A DNA stretch of 64,000 bases from Lithospermum erythrorhizon (lineage: Eukaryota; Streptophyta; Magnoliopsida; Boraginales; Boraginaceae): positions 744,001-808,000 of the forward strand of contig JADFUC010001453.1 of the NCBI GenBank assembly GCA_019722365.1. The letters are read 5' to 3'. The translations under genes were made by a program, and so were the position numbers. The notes beneath the pieces are model-generated. The model was not told the DNA's origin. It saw only the letters and a program-made list of their open reading frames with translations, and searched no databases. Within the stretch, counting starts at the first letter, position 1, and every line of letters begins with the position of its first letter. Of this stretch, positions 1 to 14,105 are shown piece after piece.

Positions 1-2428
1 TGGAATATGTCGGTGCGAAAATACAATTTAATTGAGAAAATGATGTAAGCTGTCTAATAAATCAACCTAATTATCCGTATAAAAATGTCACTTACGGCAT
101 TAACTTTAAGAGAACGACGCTCACCTTAGAATGATGAATGTAGGAATCGGTTATTGGTTACATCTAACAAATTAAAGGTCCTGCTCCTGCATGTACCTTT
201 CCCACTTAATGACTAGGCAAAATATGCGAAATTCATTCGAAGATTTTAAATCTAAAAAGAGGAGAATGATGTATCTATATACTATAATTTTATCGAATTG
301 ATATTCATTTCTCATTTTTTCGTTTGATTAAAAGTTTCAAATAGGAAGGCATTAATAATTTAATTAGGGATCAAATCCTTACCAAAAGATGACCCTTTCA
401 ATGACATAATCATGTGGTGGCAAGATCATCAAAGGAGGTAACACGCTCCGAGCATAGCTCAACTTAACGGTAAAGAGTTAGTAGAGTATGAGACATTTAT
501 GACCTTTTCTTCTACAACGTGGGTTCAACTTCTCTTAGGAGCAGCTTTGTATGAATTGATTTATATAGAACTATATACTGATCGATTGAGGCATATCCAA
601 TATTTATCTCTCATGTATAGTTGAAGAGCATTAATAATGTATTAATAGATTAGGTTGAGGTTTTCAAGTTTTTTTTTTTATCAAACAGGGTAACAGCAAA
701 TGCAAATATGAATGGAATACTATAAGTGCAATAAATTTCTAACACCCACCACTACAGTTTGTAGTGAATATTTTCCGCCCTCATCCATCGAGTCCTTCGC
801 AGTCAATAATATACGCAACTACAAAAAATCAAAGTGAACAATAATGGCCTTTTATTCTTGAGCATATTACACTCCAAGTGATTTAATTTCCGATATCGTC
901 CAACAAATGTATAAACACTTCTATAACAGCTTTTATAATTCTACAACTATGCAACAGTATTTGCATTGTTACTCCTGTAATTTAGGCCCAGACAAGTTGA
1001 TTATCAAAATAATTCCTAAAGTTTGTTATTTTATTGGAAGCAAGTCGACGATTAACGTCAAGTTGAAGAATTGATTTTGTTCAGTATAATAGTATTATTA
1101 CCTAAAGAGTAGACTAACAAATCGTCAAAAAAGATAAACAAGTTATCGAAACTTATTCAAATTAATAATTGAGCGGTTTGTGATTAGACATTCATTTATA
1201 AATATAAAGATAAAGGTTTATGATTCAATCAATGACTTTGGTGTGTAGACGGTCGAAATTTATTAATTAGTTTTAATTAAAATCGATTTATTATAATCGA
1301 TGAAATTAATTAAATAAAAATCGATCATACGAGTCATTATCGTGATGATTTGGGGCTCTCTCGATTCAAATTCTAATGAAAATCTAATACTTGTAAAATA
1401 ATAATAAAGCGGTTTCCTAGAATTAAATTAAATTAATCAAGTCGAATTAGGTTTTATACATTAATTTACTCCTAAATTTTAACTCAAACGAGGGCTCCCT
1501 TAGAAAATAGTCCCGAATTAAATGTCAATCGAAGCTGTGGTTCAAAAAATCCTTAATTTTTATCAGACACTCGGCCTAAAATCGACTCGCCTGCATTCGC
1601 TTCAAAATCAACGGTTAATATCGGGGAATCCATGGATCATGGATCAAACCAATCGAAGCAAACCCGAAAAGTCTATAAATACACCCCTACGTGTTGGAAA
1701 ATTACGTTAACTTTTCATAATAAAATTAAAACAAATGCAACCAAGAGATCTAATAAATGTATATAAACGAATTATTAATAAAATACATATATATACATAT
1801 ATGTATAAAACGAGCAATTTACATCGTTAAATGAAAAACCCCTAACTTAATCTTTCAATGGTTCTCTACCAATTTCACTCCAGATTTTAAAAACAATAAT
1901 GCCCAAAGAAGTCCACACACCAAGAGCGGTTAATCTCACCCATCGATCCGCAAGAACCTTACGTAGCATTCGCTGAGAAAGCAAAAAATCAAGCCAAAAA
2001 CTCACTCAATTATAAAAGCAAGTGAGAAGAGGGGAGAGGGGCTTAAGCTTGAGAGATGATTTAAAGATGATTACTAGGTTTTTCATTTTCTTCCTTAACT
2101 AAACGAGGGCAACTGCTAAAATCAATGCTAACCAATTGAATGTCAACGGTTTTGTAGTAACTAACAAGGTTAATAATGAGTTTATCTCATAAACTATCAA
2201 TTTTGAAATAACAATTTAATTGATCCGATTTTGTCCAATTTGTATTTTACATTATCAATGTAAACTCGATCAAGATCTCATCGATTTCAATCAACTACCA
2301 ATTTAACAATCTCGATTTAATTCCATACATGGAAATATAACTCAACGCCATTGTGAGCAGTGCGGATCTTCCTCGCTCGATAATATTAGAAGTTGGTACA
2401 ATATAATCGACTCATTATGATTATTATA

Positions 2429-2463
2429 TCGGTTATGCATGGATCTAGTAACTGCATAACCGA
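2429..2463. repeat. 11-bp perfect inverted repeat
   Basis: TCGGTTATGCA at 2,429-2,439 is followed by its exact reverse complement at 2,453-2,463, with a 13-nt spacer. It lies inside gene-free repeat-like DNA. It may be a chance hairpin or a piece of an old element. Confidence 0.5.
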
Positions 2464-2764
2464 CATTATCGTGAGTTCCATTTTAGTAATTTACAATTTT
2501 CTACTATTATCGAACACTTAGTTTGAGTAATCCCATTTAATCAAACTAGTAAATGAATTATTACAACAAATTGCCGTTAGAATCTGGGCATAATTATAGA
2601 AATCAAAATACTCTGATTTCCAACAATAGCCGAAAATTATCACCTCCACAACCAAAAAAATACAACAAAAAGCTCCTCGAAGAATTTAGGATAAAAACAA
2701 CTCTGCAAATATTTCTTCATAAAAAAAAAACTCAAGATTGTTGTTTTCAGAAAAACCAAGCGTA

Positions 2765-2990
2765 ACCAACACAAAAAAACACATAAATCTTCAACTCCTC
2801 CACCAATAGGCAAAAACACTCAGATCTTCATCCTCCAAACCAAAATATGCTCTCAAAGCTAAGAACGGAGGCAAAAACACTGAAATCTTCCACTTAAAAG
2901 TCCAAATAAGTGCCTAAATTGGAGTGAACCGAGCGAAGAACACTAAAATATTCACCCAAAATCAAAATAGGTGCCTAATATTAAGAGTGT
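2765..2990. repeat. degenerate minisatellite, about 60-bp unit
   Basis: Three to four diverged units follow one another. Each carries an 'aacact..atcttc' block and then a 'caaaat(a)..tgc' block, spaced roughly 60 bp apart (near 2,770, 2,812, 2,872 and 2,936). Units are only partly identical, so the array is old. No coding function is visible. Confidence 0.5.
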
Positions 2991-5501
2991 GGTTGAATTA
3001 CCGCACAAACGCAAGAATTTCAAAAATCAACACTCCAAAAATCATGAGAACTGGATCAATTCAAAGTCTCATAAATCAAATCACTACTAGATTGGGTTTG
3101 CTGTTAAGACTGTAGTGAAATCATCGGCAAGAGGCACCCTTCGGCAGATAGCCCTCTGCCTCACTGGCCAAGAAATACGGGAGTGTCGTTAAGCATCCTC
3201 TCTTGACACTACAATGCTATTATCCACATAAGCGAAATCAACTCAAATTTCAGTTGTACGAGATCAAGTTTATATAAGTGCACTCAAGCTGTGACACGAA
3301 ATACAAATCAAGTCTAAGTCCCACGAATCTAAGTCTCAAGACTAAGATCGTCTGCATAAACAACATATATTCCCGGCTCCCACCATATCCAAGTCAACAA
3401 CTAAGTCTCTATCCCACTAATCACATCATTTGCACTTATCTCTGGCCTCTGCCACATCCAAAATCAAGAATGTCAAGTTTTCTTTTAATTTTTGACCAAA
3501 CAATGTTTGAACCAATGCTTGAGTGGTGGATTGTTGCGGACTTCGGACTAGCAGGTTTCTTAAGAAACCGAACAATCAAATTATAATTGTTCCGTCCTCG
3601 AATCAACTCATTTTTATTATATACTAGTTTCATTAGGTAAATATTGTTTATTTAAATCTCATAATTAACTTTTTAAATATTCAATTTAATCATGTTTTGT
3701 ATATGATGTATATATTATTTGATAAAACATATTTCATCCGATCAATTTTACCTTTAATTTTTCACATATCAAATAAATCTTTAATCTTAATTACTCTTAT
3801 TTATATTATTAAAAAAATTAAAATTATATATGAAAGTATTTTAAAAGACGAATCCAATTATATAAATTTTATATTTTTTAGAATAAGGAATAATTAATAA
3901 TTGATGGTCAAAGTTTAATTTCAAAAAAGTCAAACGACAATTAAAGTGGATTAGAGAAAATATATCAAATGTTGTTATTTTATTTTATGTACTTTGTTAT
4001 CATCGTACCAATTTTAAATGATGAATTACATAATAAATCAAGATAGAAGTGAACAAATAAATCAAACCAATCCAACAAGCTAAGACACCAACAAACTTTT
4101 TTCCATTTCCACATATATATCCTCAAGACTCCATTAGTCATTACAACTACGACTTGTTCTACTCAAAGAAAGAAACAATCTAAGTTGAATTTTCAGGCGT
4201 CTTCTTATATACTTCTGCCTGCTTTCTCAACTAATCACATTAACTTCCCTCGTCTTCATTCAATGCAGCAATTTAAGGAGGTCTTTCTTGCCAAATTAGG
4301 TGAGTTTTCTCGGTGTGTGATGTATATATACTCCACCCCACTACCTAGTTACACTTTCTAATCAATTACACACCATTTCAATTTCAATAACTATCACAGA
4401 GTATTATATTATTATTGGAGATAAAAGGAAAAAACACTGATTATGGTCTTCAAATAAAGGTGTATCAACTTCTTATTGAATTGATCATAACATGAATTAA
4501 CTGATGATAATTAATGCACCTTTCGTTCCACCTCTTATACGTCTTTAATCAAGTTGAGTATGTGTGCATATTTTTTGCTAGTCCATTTTTCTAACCAACG
4601 ACATATGGGGGCACTTAATGTTTATTTGCATGTGATTGTGAAGTCGTGTATTAGCCTAAATTTGCGTGGTGTGTGGATGGGGTATAGGGTGGTGTTTTAT
4701 TGGTGGATGATGATTACGGAGTATTTATTTGTAAACTTATATTTGGATGATAAGGAATAGGAAATACTACAGCAAACTTCTGTATCGAAAATGTTGAGAG
4801 AGTATTATTTGGCCTCTTCGAAACTAGCTCGTAAACATGGTGTGCTTTTAGTTTATTTTAACTATTTTTGTCAATGATTGCCTTAAACTACTTACAATCA
4901 TTTGGTTATTTAACACTCTACTTTTCAAATCTCAACATTCCACATTATCTTTTCTTTATTCCACCTAATAATTCATAATAAAAAATTCAACTAACTTACC
5001 CTGTCACTGTAATTTTATATTTTTTGAAAATGAATATTTTTTTTATTCAAATCAAATGAAACAAGTTTCTATTTATGAAGTATAAAAAATGATAAATTAT
5101 AATATCAAAAAATTAAAAAAAAAGTTATTATGAAATAATTGATTCCAAATAATTGGGGTGAGATAAAATTTTAAAAAATTGAAGCAATCATTAACAAAAC
5201 GCCATGTGGCCTATGGCCCATCCCCATTTATTCAACAGGTGAATATTTCTCCCATTATTTAATTCACTTCATCTCCCTAATTACAATGGTTTTAATTGTT
5301 GAATATTGTTATCAACACTCCCATTGACCATTGCTCATAGCCTTATGATTTGTTTCAACTTTTCACTATAAAGAAAGATTTGAAAGGAAGGGAGAAAAAT
5401 TACCATACGAGCTAGGTATTATTTTTATATGTGTATAATGTTTCATCAATAGTTCGGCCCCTCTATTTATTGCTTCAAGTAGTCTTTCATCACACATCAT
5501 C

Positions 5502-5508
5502 TATAAAT
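5502..5508 (+). promoter_or_regulatory. candidate TATA box of the CYP86A gene
   Basis: TATAAAT at 5,502-5,508 sits about 800 bp before the start codon. That distance fits only if a 5' UTR intron is removed. A plausible one runs from a donor CCAG|GTAACA at 5,782 to an acceptor AACAG| at 6,252, leaving about 46 nt of leader before ATG 6,299. This is inferred from motifs alone. Confidence 0.4.
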
Positions 5509-6298
5509 CACTTTGTTTATCATCTTCATTTCTTCACACATCTATTGTAGCACCACTTTCTTTTCTCTATATTTCTTTCATTATGGTTTCCTTTTTTGTT
5601 TAGATATTTCTTAGCATTTTTCCTCATCTAGCTATTTGCTCATTAGCTTCTTCTTAATTGTTAGGATTTTACACTTATCAGTATGCTTTTTGTTCCATAT
5701 CATTTCCTAATAGTATTATAATTTAAGCTCACTTATATTATCTTATTGCAAGATAAAGAAGGAGAAAATAGTACGTTCCAGGTAACATATCAACTCTTTC
5801 AATTTCATAATTGTATATTGCTTTTGACATCGATTATTTTACAAGATTACTCATTAGGCCATTATGATAAAATTATGTTTAAAATATATTGGGAAGATAT
5901 TTCTACTAAGAGGTTGCATGCGTTTTAGGATTATCAACTCTTTACAATTTCATAATCGTACATTGCGTTTAACATTGATTATTTGACTTTGTTAGTTTAA
6001 AGACATCGGTATGTTTAAATGGGATTTTTAGTAGATAATTCTATTTAGGTCAGGATCATTTATTATTTATTAAGAGGTAACGTTTCGTGAATATCATAAA
6101 AAATGCTGTGATTGACTAAAGAAATAGTTAATTGTGGACAACCATATTTATTTTGTTTATTTTACCTACCAAAGAAGATGTTTCTTGTCAATTTGAGTTT
6201 AGTAATTAAATATTTTACAACAATTTTCTTCTTTCACTTGGATGATAAACAGGCACAAGGCAATATAAAATATTTTTTTCAATTGAAGTGGGGTGACA

Positions 6299-8166
6299 AT
6301 GGAATTATCTTTGACTTTGATGGTCATATCAATTGTGGCAGCTTATTTGATATGGTTCAATTCCATCACTAGGTCAATCAAGGGTCCCAATGGACCAAGA
6401 ATTTGGCCTGTTGTGGGAAGCTTGCCAGGCTTGATACAGAACTCAAATAACTTGCATGATTGGATCGCTGCAAATCTTCGGGCTTGTGGGGGTACCTACC
6501 AGACAATCATCTTTGCAATTCCTTTCTTGGCCCGCAAACAGGGCCACGTGACAGTCACGTGCGACCCGAAAAATTTGGAGCACATTTTGAAAGTCCGGTT
6601 CGATAATTACCCCAAGGGTCCTACGTGGCAAGCCGTGTTTCATGATTTACTCGGTGAGGGTATTTTTAACTCGGATGGTGACACATGGTTGTTCCAACGT
6701 AAGACTGCCGCGCTCGAGTTTACAACCCGAACACTTCGGCAAGCAATGGCTCGATGGGTCAATCGAGCCATTAAGTTGCGGTTCTGTCCGATTCTTAAAA
6801 CGGCTCAACTCGAAGGTAAATCGGTTGATCTTCAAGACTTGCTTCTTCGGCTCACTTTCGATAACATCTGTGGTTTGGCGGTCGGGAAAGACCCTCAAAC
6901 GCTCTCTCACGTGCTCCCTGAGAACAACTTCGCTTTGGCGTTCGATCAAGCCACGGAGGCAACATTACACAGATTCGTTTTGCCTAAAATCATTTGGGAA
7001 TTCAAAAAACGATTCGGGCTCGGTTGTGAAGCCATCTTGAGCCAAAGCATGAAGCATGTGGATGATTACATGACAAGTGTAATCAACACACGTAAGCAAG
7101 AATTGCTGAGTCAGCACAATGGTGGGACCCCACATGATGATTTGCTCTCAAGGTTCATGAAGAAAAATGAATCATATTCAGACAAGTTCCTCCAACAGGT
7201 GGCACTCAACTTCATCCTAGCTGGACGTGACACGTCATCAGTGGCTCTGAGCTGGTTCTTCTGGCTAGTCAGCCAAACCCCACATGTAGAGGAGAAAATC
7301 TTGACCGAACTATGCACTGTTTTATTGGACACACGAGGTGACGTTGTTTCCAAGTGGTTAGATGAACCATTAGACTTTGAAGAAGTTGACCGATTGACTT
7401 ACCTCAAAGCAGCATTATCGGAGACATTAAGGTCTGTGGTGGAATTGGGGTCACCGACATATTCAATTTTTTATTTTATTTTAATGATTTGATAGAGTAA
7501 TGAACACCACACATGTGGGAGTAACGACGAGTCCGTTTCTAAGTGTGGCCAAATATGCAGATCGGACTCGTAGGTTACTCCAATGATTATCTATATTCTT
7601 TTTTTTTAAAATTATGTCATTTGCCCTCCTTCATATTTGTATATCTATTTTTTATTTGTCCGCTAATAATTCATTTATCGTCCCTAAATAAAAATTCTAT
7701 AAATTATTATTGAAGGTTGTACCCATCGGTGCCGGAGGATTCGAAACATGTGATCGCAGATGATGTTTTGCCGGACGGGACATTTGTACCAGCAGGATCG
7801 AGTGTTACGTATTCGATTTATTCGACGGGTCGGATGAAATTCATATGGGGGGATGATTGTCTAGAGTTCAAACCCGAGAGATGGTTGTCTAAAGATGGAA
7901 AAAAGATTGAGCCTCATCACAATGATGCATTCAAGTTTGTTTCATTCAATGCTGGCCCAAGAGTTTGTTTGGGTAAAGATTTGGCTTATTTGCAAATGAA
8001 GTCGATCGCGGCGGCGGTGTTGCTCCGCCATAGTCTCACGGTGGCACCTGGGCACAAGGTTGAGCAGAAGATTTCATTGACATTGTTCATGAAGGATGGT
8101 CTTAAGGTTAATGTGCACCCGAGGGATTTAACTCAAGTAATGACCAAAATATATTCGGTTCAGTAA
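6299..8166 (+). CDS. CYP86A: CYP86A cytochrome P450, fatty acid omega-hydroxylase
   Basis: Two exons, 6,299-7,431 and 7,716-8,166, joined across a 284-bp GT..AG intron that splits an Arg codon (AG|G), giving 527 aa, normal for CYP86A. The start is ATG 6,299; an in-frame GTG six bases earlier is ignored. Visible features are an N-terminal membrane anchor (residues 2-20), the proline-rich [13 protein letters not shown] hinge, the I-helix AGRDTSS at 308-314, the K-helix ETLR at 375-378, PERW at 430-433 and the heme loop [10 protein letters not shown] at 454-463 with Cys461 as iron ligand. CYP86A enzymes are ER-bound monooxygenases that hydroxylate the omega carbon of C16-C18 fatty acids for cutin and suberin. 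No frame disruption is seen, so the gene is probably functional. The CYP86A subfamily is a confident call; the exact orthologue is not. Confidence 0.93.
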
Positions 8167-9169
8167 TTCGTTGATGAGTTTGTTCGAGGACAGAAGAGGA
8201 AATGAGGAATTCCATAATAAAATTTGTGGATATGATGTGTTAACTATTATGTATTAACAACAACAAAAGTAGTTACAAGCCATACTCACTTATTCATACG
8301 AATTGACCGCTCCAATGGGATAAGTGGCGCTACATTATTGAGGTTTAAAATAGAGTATACATAAAACATAATTATTTATCTATACTAGTATATAATGTAT
8401 GTTCCCATTGACTGCCATGTGCCAAATTTCAAATTAACGTGATTTCCTATTTTACCTTCCTAATATTTTTTATTTTAATTTCATAGTAACTTCTTCATAC
8501 AGAACCAATGCTAATAACTTCCATAAACTACTACTATAAATATTATCTACTAAGCATAATACTCCATAATTATAAAGGGCAGAAATAAAAAGTTGTTTCA
8601 AGCGCCTCCTTCTATATTTATTTTCCATGGTTAACGCTTTCATCTTATTTCTTTTGGGTGTTTTTTATATTTATTTTTTCATTGGCAATTTTATTATAAA
8701 ATAATAAAATAATTCGCACAAGAACATCGTGCACATATAACTAGTCACAAATAATATGCTACTGTTTTATCCTTTACACCTGTGTTGAACACAAATGATT
8801 ATTCTTTTCTTTGAAAAATTTAACTTCACGCTTGCTAAGAAAATATTCTTCCATTTTAAAATAGACGATTGTTTAGTTTAAAAATATTTATTAAGAAATT
8901 GTGAGAAGCTACATTGAAATTATAATAAATTATATTAAAATTGTAAACATTAATCATTGTTAAAAAATAAAAAAAAATTCTGTGATAATCATGATTTTTG
9001 AAACTTTATTAATATATGTTTATTAGTATATTTGTTAAATTGTTCATCATACAAATAATATATTCAAGTCAATTAGTATTAACTAGGAGTAGAACTGGAG
9101 AAGTATGCAACGAAAAGTCTTCATCATCATTGTACATGAAGAGGTTTTGATGGTAACAAACAGAACATT
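8167..9169. other. intergenic, 3' flanks of CYP86A and the UGT remnant
   Basis: AT-rich spacer between two convergent genes. I see no further ORF, RNA gene or clear element. The first about 200 bp is presumably CYP86A 3' UTR. Confidence 0.5.
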
Positions 9170-10535
9170 CTACTTATTAATCTTCTTCTTTTGGTAATAA
9201 AGCTTTACAAGCTCTTCTACAACAACATTCATTTCATCATTGCCTCTTAGTGCTATCTTGTCGCTTACATTTTTAATTTTCTCTCTCACAAATCTCCCCC
9301 CTTCTTCATTGACCACCTTATTAATAACCCGTGCTACTTTTTCCTTGTCGATCTTCCTATCATCACTTCTCACCACCTCAATTCCAATACCAACTTCTTC
9401 AACAAGTCTTGAATTTATTGGTTGATCAATTTGCATTGGCAAAGTAATAAGTGGAATTCCATATTTCATGCTTTCCATAACAGAATTCCATCCACAATGG
9501 CTCAAAAATCCACCAATACTAGGATGCTTCAAGATTCTTGCTTGTGGTGCCCAATAATCCACAACCAATCCCCTGTCTCCAACCCTAGCTAAAAACCCTT
9601 GAAGAAAATTTTCAACAATACTAATGTCTTTCCCTTTTGGAAACCTCACTACCCAAATAAAGTTAACATTGGTTAACTCTAGACCATGACCTATTGATTC
9701 CGTCTCTTCATTACTCAAAAAATACTCACTACCAAAAGATATTAAAATAGTTGATTTTTCAACTTTTTTATTAAGCCATGAAATAATTTCATCAGAATTT
9801 TCATCGTCATCTTCATCAGCAGGCTCTTGAACAAGAGGACCAACAAGAATAATCTTTTTCCCACACAACTTGGACAAATAATCACAATACTTACTCTCAT
9901 TATCTTTGATGCCTTTTATTAACACAATCCCACTAGATTTTTCAATACACTCAATAGTACTTTCTTTCTGAACATGCTGATTTTCAACACGAGCAATAAG
10001 ATTATCTAAACGATGCTTTTCGTAGCTTCGAAAATGAATTGTTTCAATAAAAGGAAAATCATCACAAATGTTACCTTTTAAATTCTTGAAGGCATGGAAA
10101 AGAAAGCATGTCATGGTTGTGCTAGTTGTAATAAAATTGATAGATGGAATATGATATTCCCTAGCAACATTAGCAGCCCACTCGGCCGAATCATAAAGAA
10201 ACAAGTCAGGCTTCAAATCCTCCAAAATATTAGTGAAATTTGGAAGGGAACTTTTGAAGGCCTTCTTGAGCTTGCCCATGAGGTTAGGTGGAAGACCATT
10301 TGTTGTGTGGTGGGAAGGTGGAAGACTTCAGATTGACTTTTGAAGTATTGTAGTTCAACAAATTTGTAATTAATGTGAAGTGGAAAACTTTCCCTTTTGA
10401 GAGTTTTTTCTTGATAGAATTAAGTATTATAGGAGTTGAACAAAAGTAGACAATGAAATTGAAGTTTTTTGTGTTCACTAGTCTCTTAGCTAGTTCTAAA
10501 AATGGAAAAATATGACCATGAGCTTAAACCAGACA
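9170..10535 (-). pseudogene. UDP-glycosyltransferase (UGT91/UGT94-like), 5' end broken
   Basis: An open frame of 369 codons (10,279 down to 9,170) holds most of a family-1 UGT. It has the acceptor-side LFLYDSAEWA segment (candidate catalytic Asp) and a complete PSPG donor-sugar box beginning YWAPQARILKHPSIGGFLSH and running to DQPINSRLVEE. Intact UGTs of this group are about 440-460 aa. The missing N-terminus is recognisable just upstream but in another frame: AHGHIFPFLELAKRL (about 10,523-10,478, with the catalytic His region) and YFCSTPIILNSIKKKLS. That frame runs into a stop near 10,284, while the main frame is blocked by a TGA near 10,320. The segment before AHGH is also disrupted by a TAA. 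Such enzymes extend sugar chains on glycosylated small molecules, but without its N-terminus this copy is unlikely to be active. Assembly error is a less likely alternative because there are several lesions. Confidence 0.82.
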
Positions 10536-13500
10536 TCAAACTTAATGTAAAATTAGTTTGAATCTCAAGATGAAGCTTTTGAAGTAGTTGATAGATGTTT
10601 CCATGACCGGTTTATATTTGATTTTGTGAGATGTTGATAACTTGAGATCAAGTAAGCAATATTAATGAAGATGACAATTTGATGATGAAAGTAAAATTAT
10701 TGTGAAGAATGAAGATAATGAGACTTTCGAAGTTAGGTCGTCAGATCCATCAAAGTTCATTGGCTTAAACAAAAACACCTGTTAATCATTTTAGTATATC
10801 TAACGATAATGCTGCCTGACCTGCATATCTCCCAGCTTTTCGACAAGTGCCCATCTGCCTGCCCATGCGACTGGCTTTTTTTTTTTGCTTACCTGCTCCT
10901 TTTTTTTTGGGCAAGCACTTCATGTACGAAAAAAAATCTCTATACCATTTGTACATTTTATCCTTCATAAAATATTAAAATTTACTTCATTTTCTTTCTA
11001 TCACAGATCAAAAATAATTAAGTTCTCAAATAATTATTCTCCAATTCTCTCATCTAAATTCCGCCTTTAAAACTTGCTCACAATCATGCTAAAAAATTTA
11101 AATTTCAATCAAATACAAAAGAATAACGTACCAATGGCTATAAGACTAGAGAGGAACCAATGTCTGGAAATCCAGTTTCGTGATGGAAAAATTGTTTGGG
11201 TGAAACACCTTTATAAAAGTGAGCCTAAATGGTATTGTTAATCAGTTCCTTTCTTAGTTGTGAACAATAGATCAAAGGATAGTTCTGTTGAAAAATGAAG
11301 AGAGGTCCTGTCAAAAGCAACTGGATGAAGTCATTCTTATCTTCCAGATCATGTTTGTTACCTTTGACATTGAAAAAGGAATTGACTGCCCGGAACTGGG
11401 CCTTAGAATTTGCTGGTTTCAATTAAGTTCATGTTGTAAATCCATGGAAGTTGAAGACTAGAAATATTTAGAGTTCAATCTTGTATTAAGTGAAACATTC
11501 TGTCTAGTTCTTTCCAAGTTTACATTTAGTTGCCACCCATTTTTAGCAGAGTGTTTGATGTTTATTAAAATTAAACCATAGTTTTTATGGTAAATTTGGT
11601 CAGAATGTTTTTGTTGTTGATCAATTTCATCCAGGTCGAAACTTCACATTCCTGTATCTTAACTATCTAAAACATATTAACAATAGCAAATCTCACATTC
11701 CTGTCACATCTGATGGATCAAATTCCAAATGAAGATGATTACAAAACCAAGCCATGACCACCCTAAACAAGACTAGAGAAAGAATAAAGAAGTTCATCTA
11801 TGAAAATGACAGTCTGCACCAAAAATGCAAAGATAAATGAAAACGATGTTATCTCTGTTCATGAAGTCTATTTCACAAATCCTCGATCTCGTCTAGTTTT
11901 CAAACACTGATGAAAAGTTGAACAATGCATTATTATAATCAATCCTCATCTTATATGAACTAGTTTATTTGTAGGTAACGACAAATTAAACATCAATAAG
12001 ATCTGCTGGAAAGGTTGAATCAGTCTAATGAATAATAAAATACATTAAGATAACTCAACTAATGAACCAAACAATCTATTTCAACTGTAATCTAAACTCG
12101 GATTTCGGGTGAAAATATCAAACAACTCGTATATCTAGATATTTCTGAACCCTTGATCATAAAGACTGAGCAATCTCACATGATTCCAATTGACTAGGAC
12201 AAAGTTCAAGTGGAAAGTCTACGACATTTGAAGCTGCGTGAAAATACAGAGTGTATTTGTGTACCTTAAAATTTTAAAGATTAAATTAAAGATAAGTCTA
12301 TCTAAATAACGAAGTTAAGATGTTTATTAACACTAATGATTACATCTATACACTAGTGTCATACTTCCTTCATCTATACACCATGATGAACGGTAGAGTG
12401 GATGCAACTATGTTCTTCAATATATGTTAAATTTTCTGTTAAACTTTCTTTTGAGTATTTTGAGTTTGAGATTTTGTAAGCTGAAGTTTTTGTCTTCTAC
12501 CTCCTCTTGCAGGATTAGTGAAATATTATTAGTTATATCATAGTTACTTTAGTAGATTTAGTGCAGTGGATGAGCATGTATCTCCATGGGAAGAAGTAAA
12601 CAAACATGTTATAGCTATTGAGCTCAAATAAATGTTAATCTCTTCGAACTTGAGAAGGGTGTCTTGAAACGGTCAGAATCTGGTACCAAACTTCCTTAGA
12701 GAAATCAAACAATTTCTTTGACGATCATTTCATCTAATGTGGATAATTTGGCCAAGAGGAAATGTTTTCAAAGATCTTTTGATTCTCACATGCAGACAAC
12801 CAGTACTTACATCGTGCTAGTCTAGAACATCGAAAATACAATTTTTCCTAATAATTTGAATCACATCAAATCAGCCAGAACCCCACGAGCAATTCTATGT
12901 AACTAACCTCCCAGATCCATTTTTATTCTGAGAGTGAAATTTGTTTTGGCATAACTCAGTGGGAAGTAAATAACCTGACAAAACGAGAAAAGTGTAAGAA
13001 GAAAGATATGAAGTGAATAGAGTAGTTCAAATTCCAAGTCTTATGTTTTTATACTTTGCACATATTTAGTGATGTTTCTTTAATACTTCATACAAATATA
13101 TTGACATATTTTTGTACTTTGCACAAATCTATCGACATATTTTTTTGTATCTACATTGGGTACAAATTAGTCAAAAAAAGGTTATTTGTCATTTAAGTTG
13201 TGCCATTATAGTTGTTTATTTTTGGTATTGTAGCATTTTTTTTATATCTACATTGGGTACAAGATAGTCGTACAGTGAGTCAATTTTGCATATTTCAATA
13301 ATATAACAATAAAATATTTGGAATATTTTTGTCATCTGCCCATTGGATACAAAACATGTGAATAATTTTGTACATTTCACAATATGTACCAAAATATGTG
13401 AATAATTTTGTCTTATCTTGGCCCATGAATATAAAATATGTGAATAATTTTGAAATATGCTTTTTGAAACGTTATATCTATAAGTACCAAAATAAGGATA

Positions 13501-14105
13501 CACAACTCTACATAATAACAATAAAGCGTACCCAAAGAACTGGCATCACTATTGTCCATCTATGGCCGCACTTTGACTCCCGAATTTACCAGGATAAATA
13601 ACTACACTAAAGCTGATAAATGTACTTCACTGATAAGAAGAGGAGTCAAAACATGTTTCTTCATAAACAACTTGCTTATGTCTTGATTTTGGCAACATTT
13701 CTCCTGCATAAACAACTTGCTTATGTCTTGGATTTTACAACATTTCTCAAGCAGAAATTGCATTAAACTATTAGCAAGAGCTACCTGTTGATCATGGCCA
13801 AAATCTACCATCCATGACGCAGAGTTCAAATTTCAAAATCGTTCAAACTGCAGATTCAATTAATGATAGATCACTCCTTAAAAAATGAAATAAAATCCAA
13901 ATAGCATCAAAATCACATGTTAACAATATTAATAAACTTAACACTATCAAAGTCTAAAATGTCACAATTATGATAATAAAAGAAAGTACAAATAATCAAA
14001 TATTCACATCATCTTAGATTAAAATCACATCAACCAAATCATAAATTATAACTAATTTCTTGAATTTATGGCTAAAGAAAAATCAATAACAATTTGATTG
14101 CATAC
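10536..14105. other. gene-poor intergenic region with tandem duplications
   Basis: No convincing coding region. Between 13,330 and 13,455 the phrase ATGTGAATAATTTTG occurs three times, and at about 13,660-13,745 a roughly 50-bp unit starting CATAAACAACTTGCTTATGT is tandemly duplicated. The reverse-strand stretch near 11,310-11,410 gives a short protein-like frame (NSFFNVKGNKHDLED) that I cannot assign. Confidence 0.45.

Larger units (their letters stand above)
1..5490. other. gene-free AT-rich intergenic region with repeat debris
   Basis: No open frame here resembles a known protein; the longest are about 60-100 codons with low-complexity translations. The sequence looks like degraded retroelement DNA. 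From about 1,245 it reads TGTAGACGGTCGAAAT, the kind of start seen in plant Gypsy-type LTRs, but no matching 3' end or target duplication could be placed. There is a 60-bp-type tandem repeat at about 2,765-2,990 and an 11-bp perfect inverted repeat at 2,429-2,463. The last kilobase is presumably the CYP86A promoter. Confidence 0.6.

Noticed and set aside
3278..3586. 102-codon frame at 3.3-3.6 kb
   Set aside because: Low-complexity translation inside repeat-like DNA, no domain, no splice context.
6642..7040. 132-codon frame on the plus strand
   Set aside because: Shadow of CYP86A exon 1 in another frame; the CYP86A frame has all P450 motifs.
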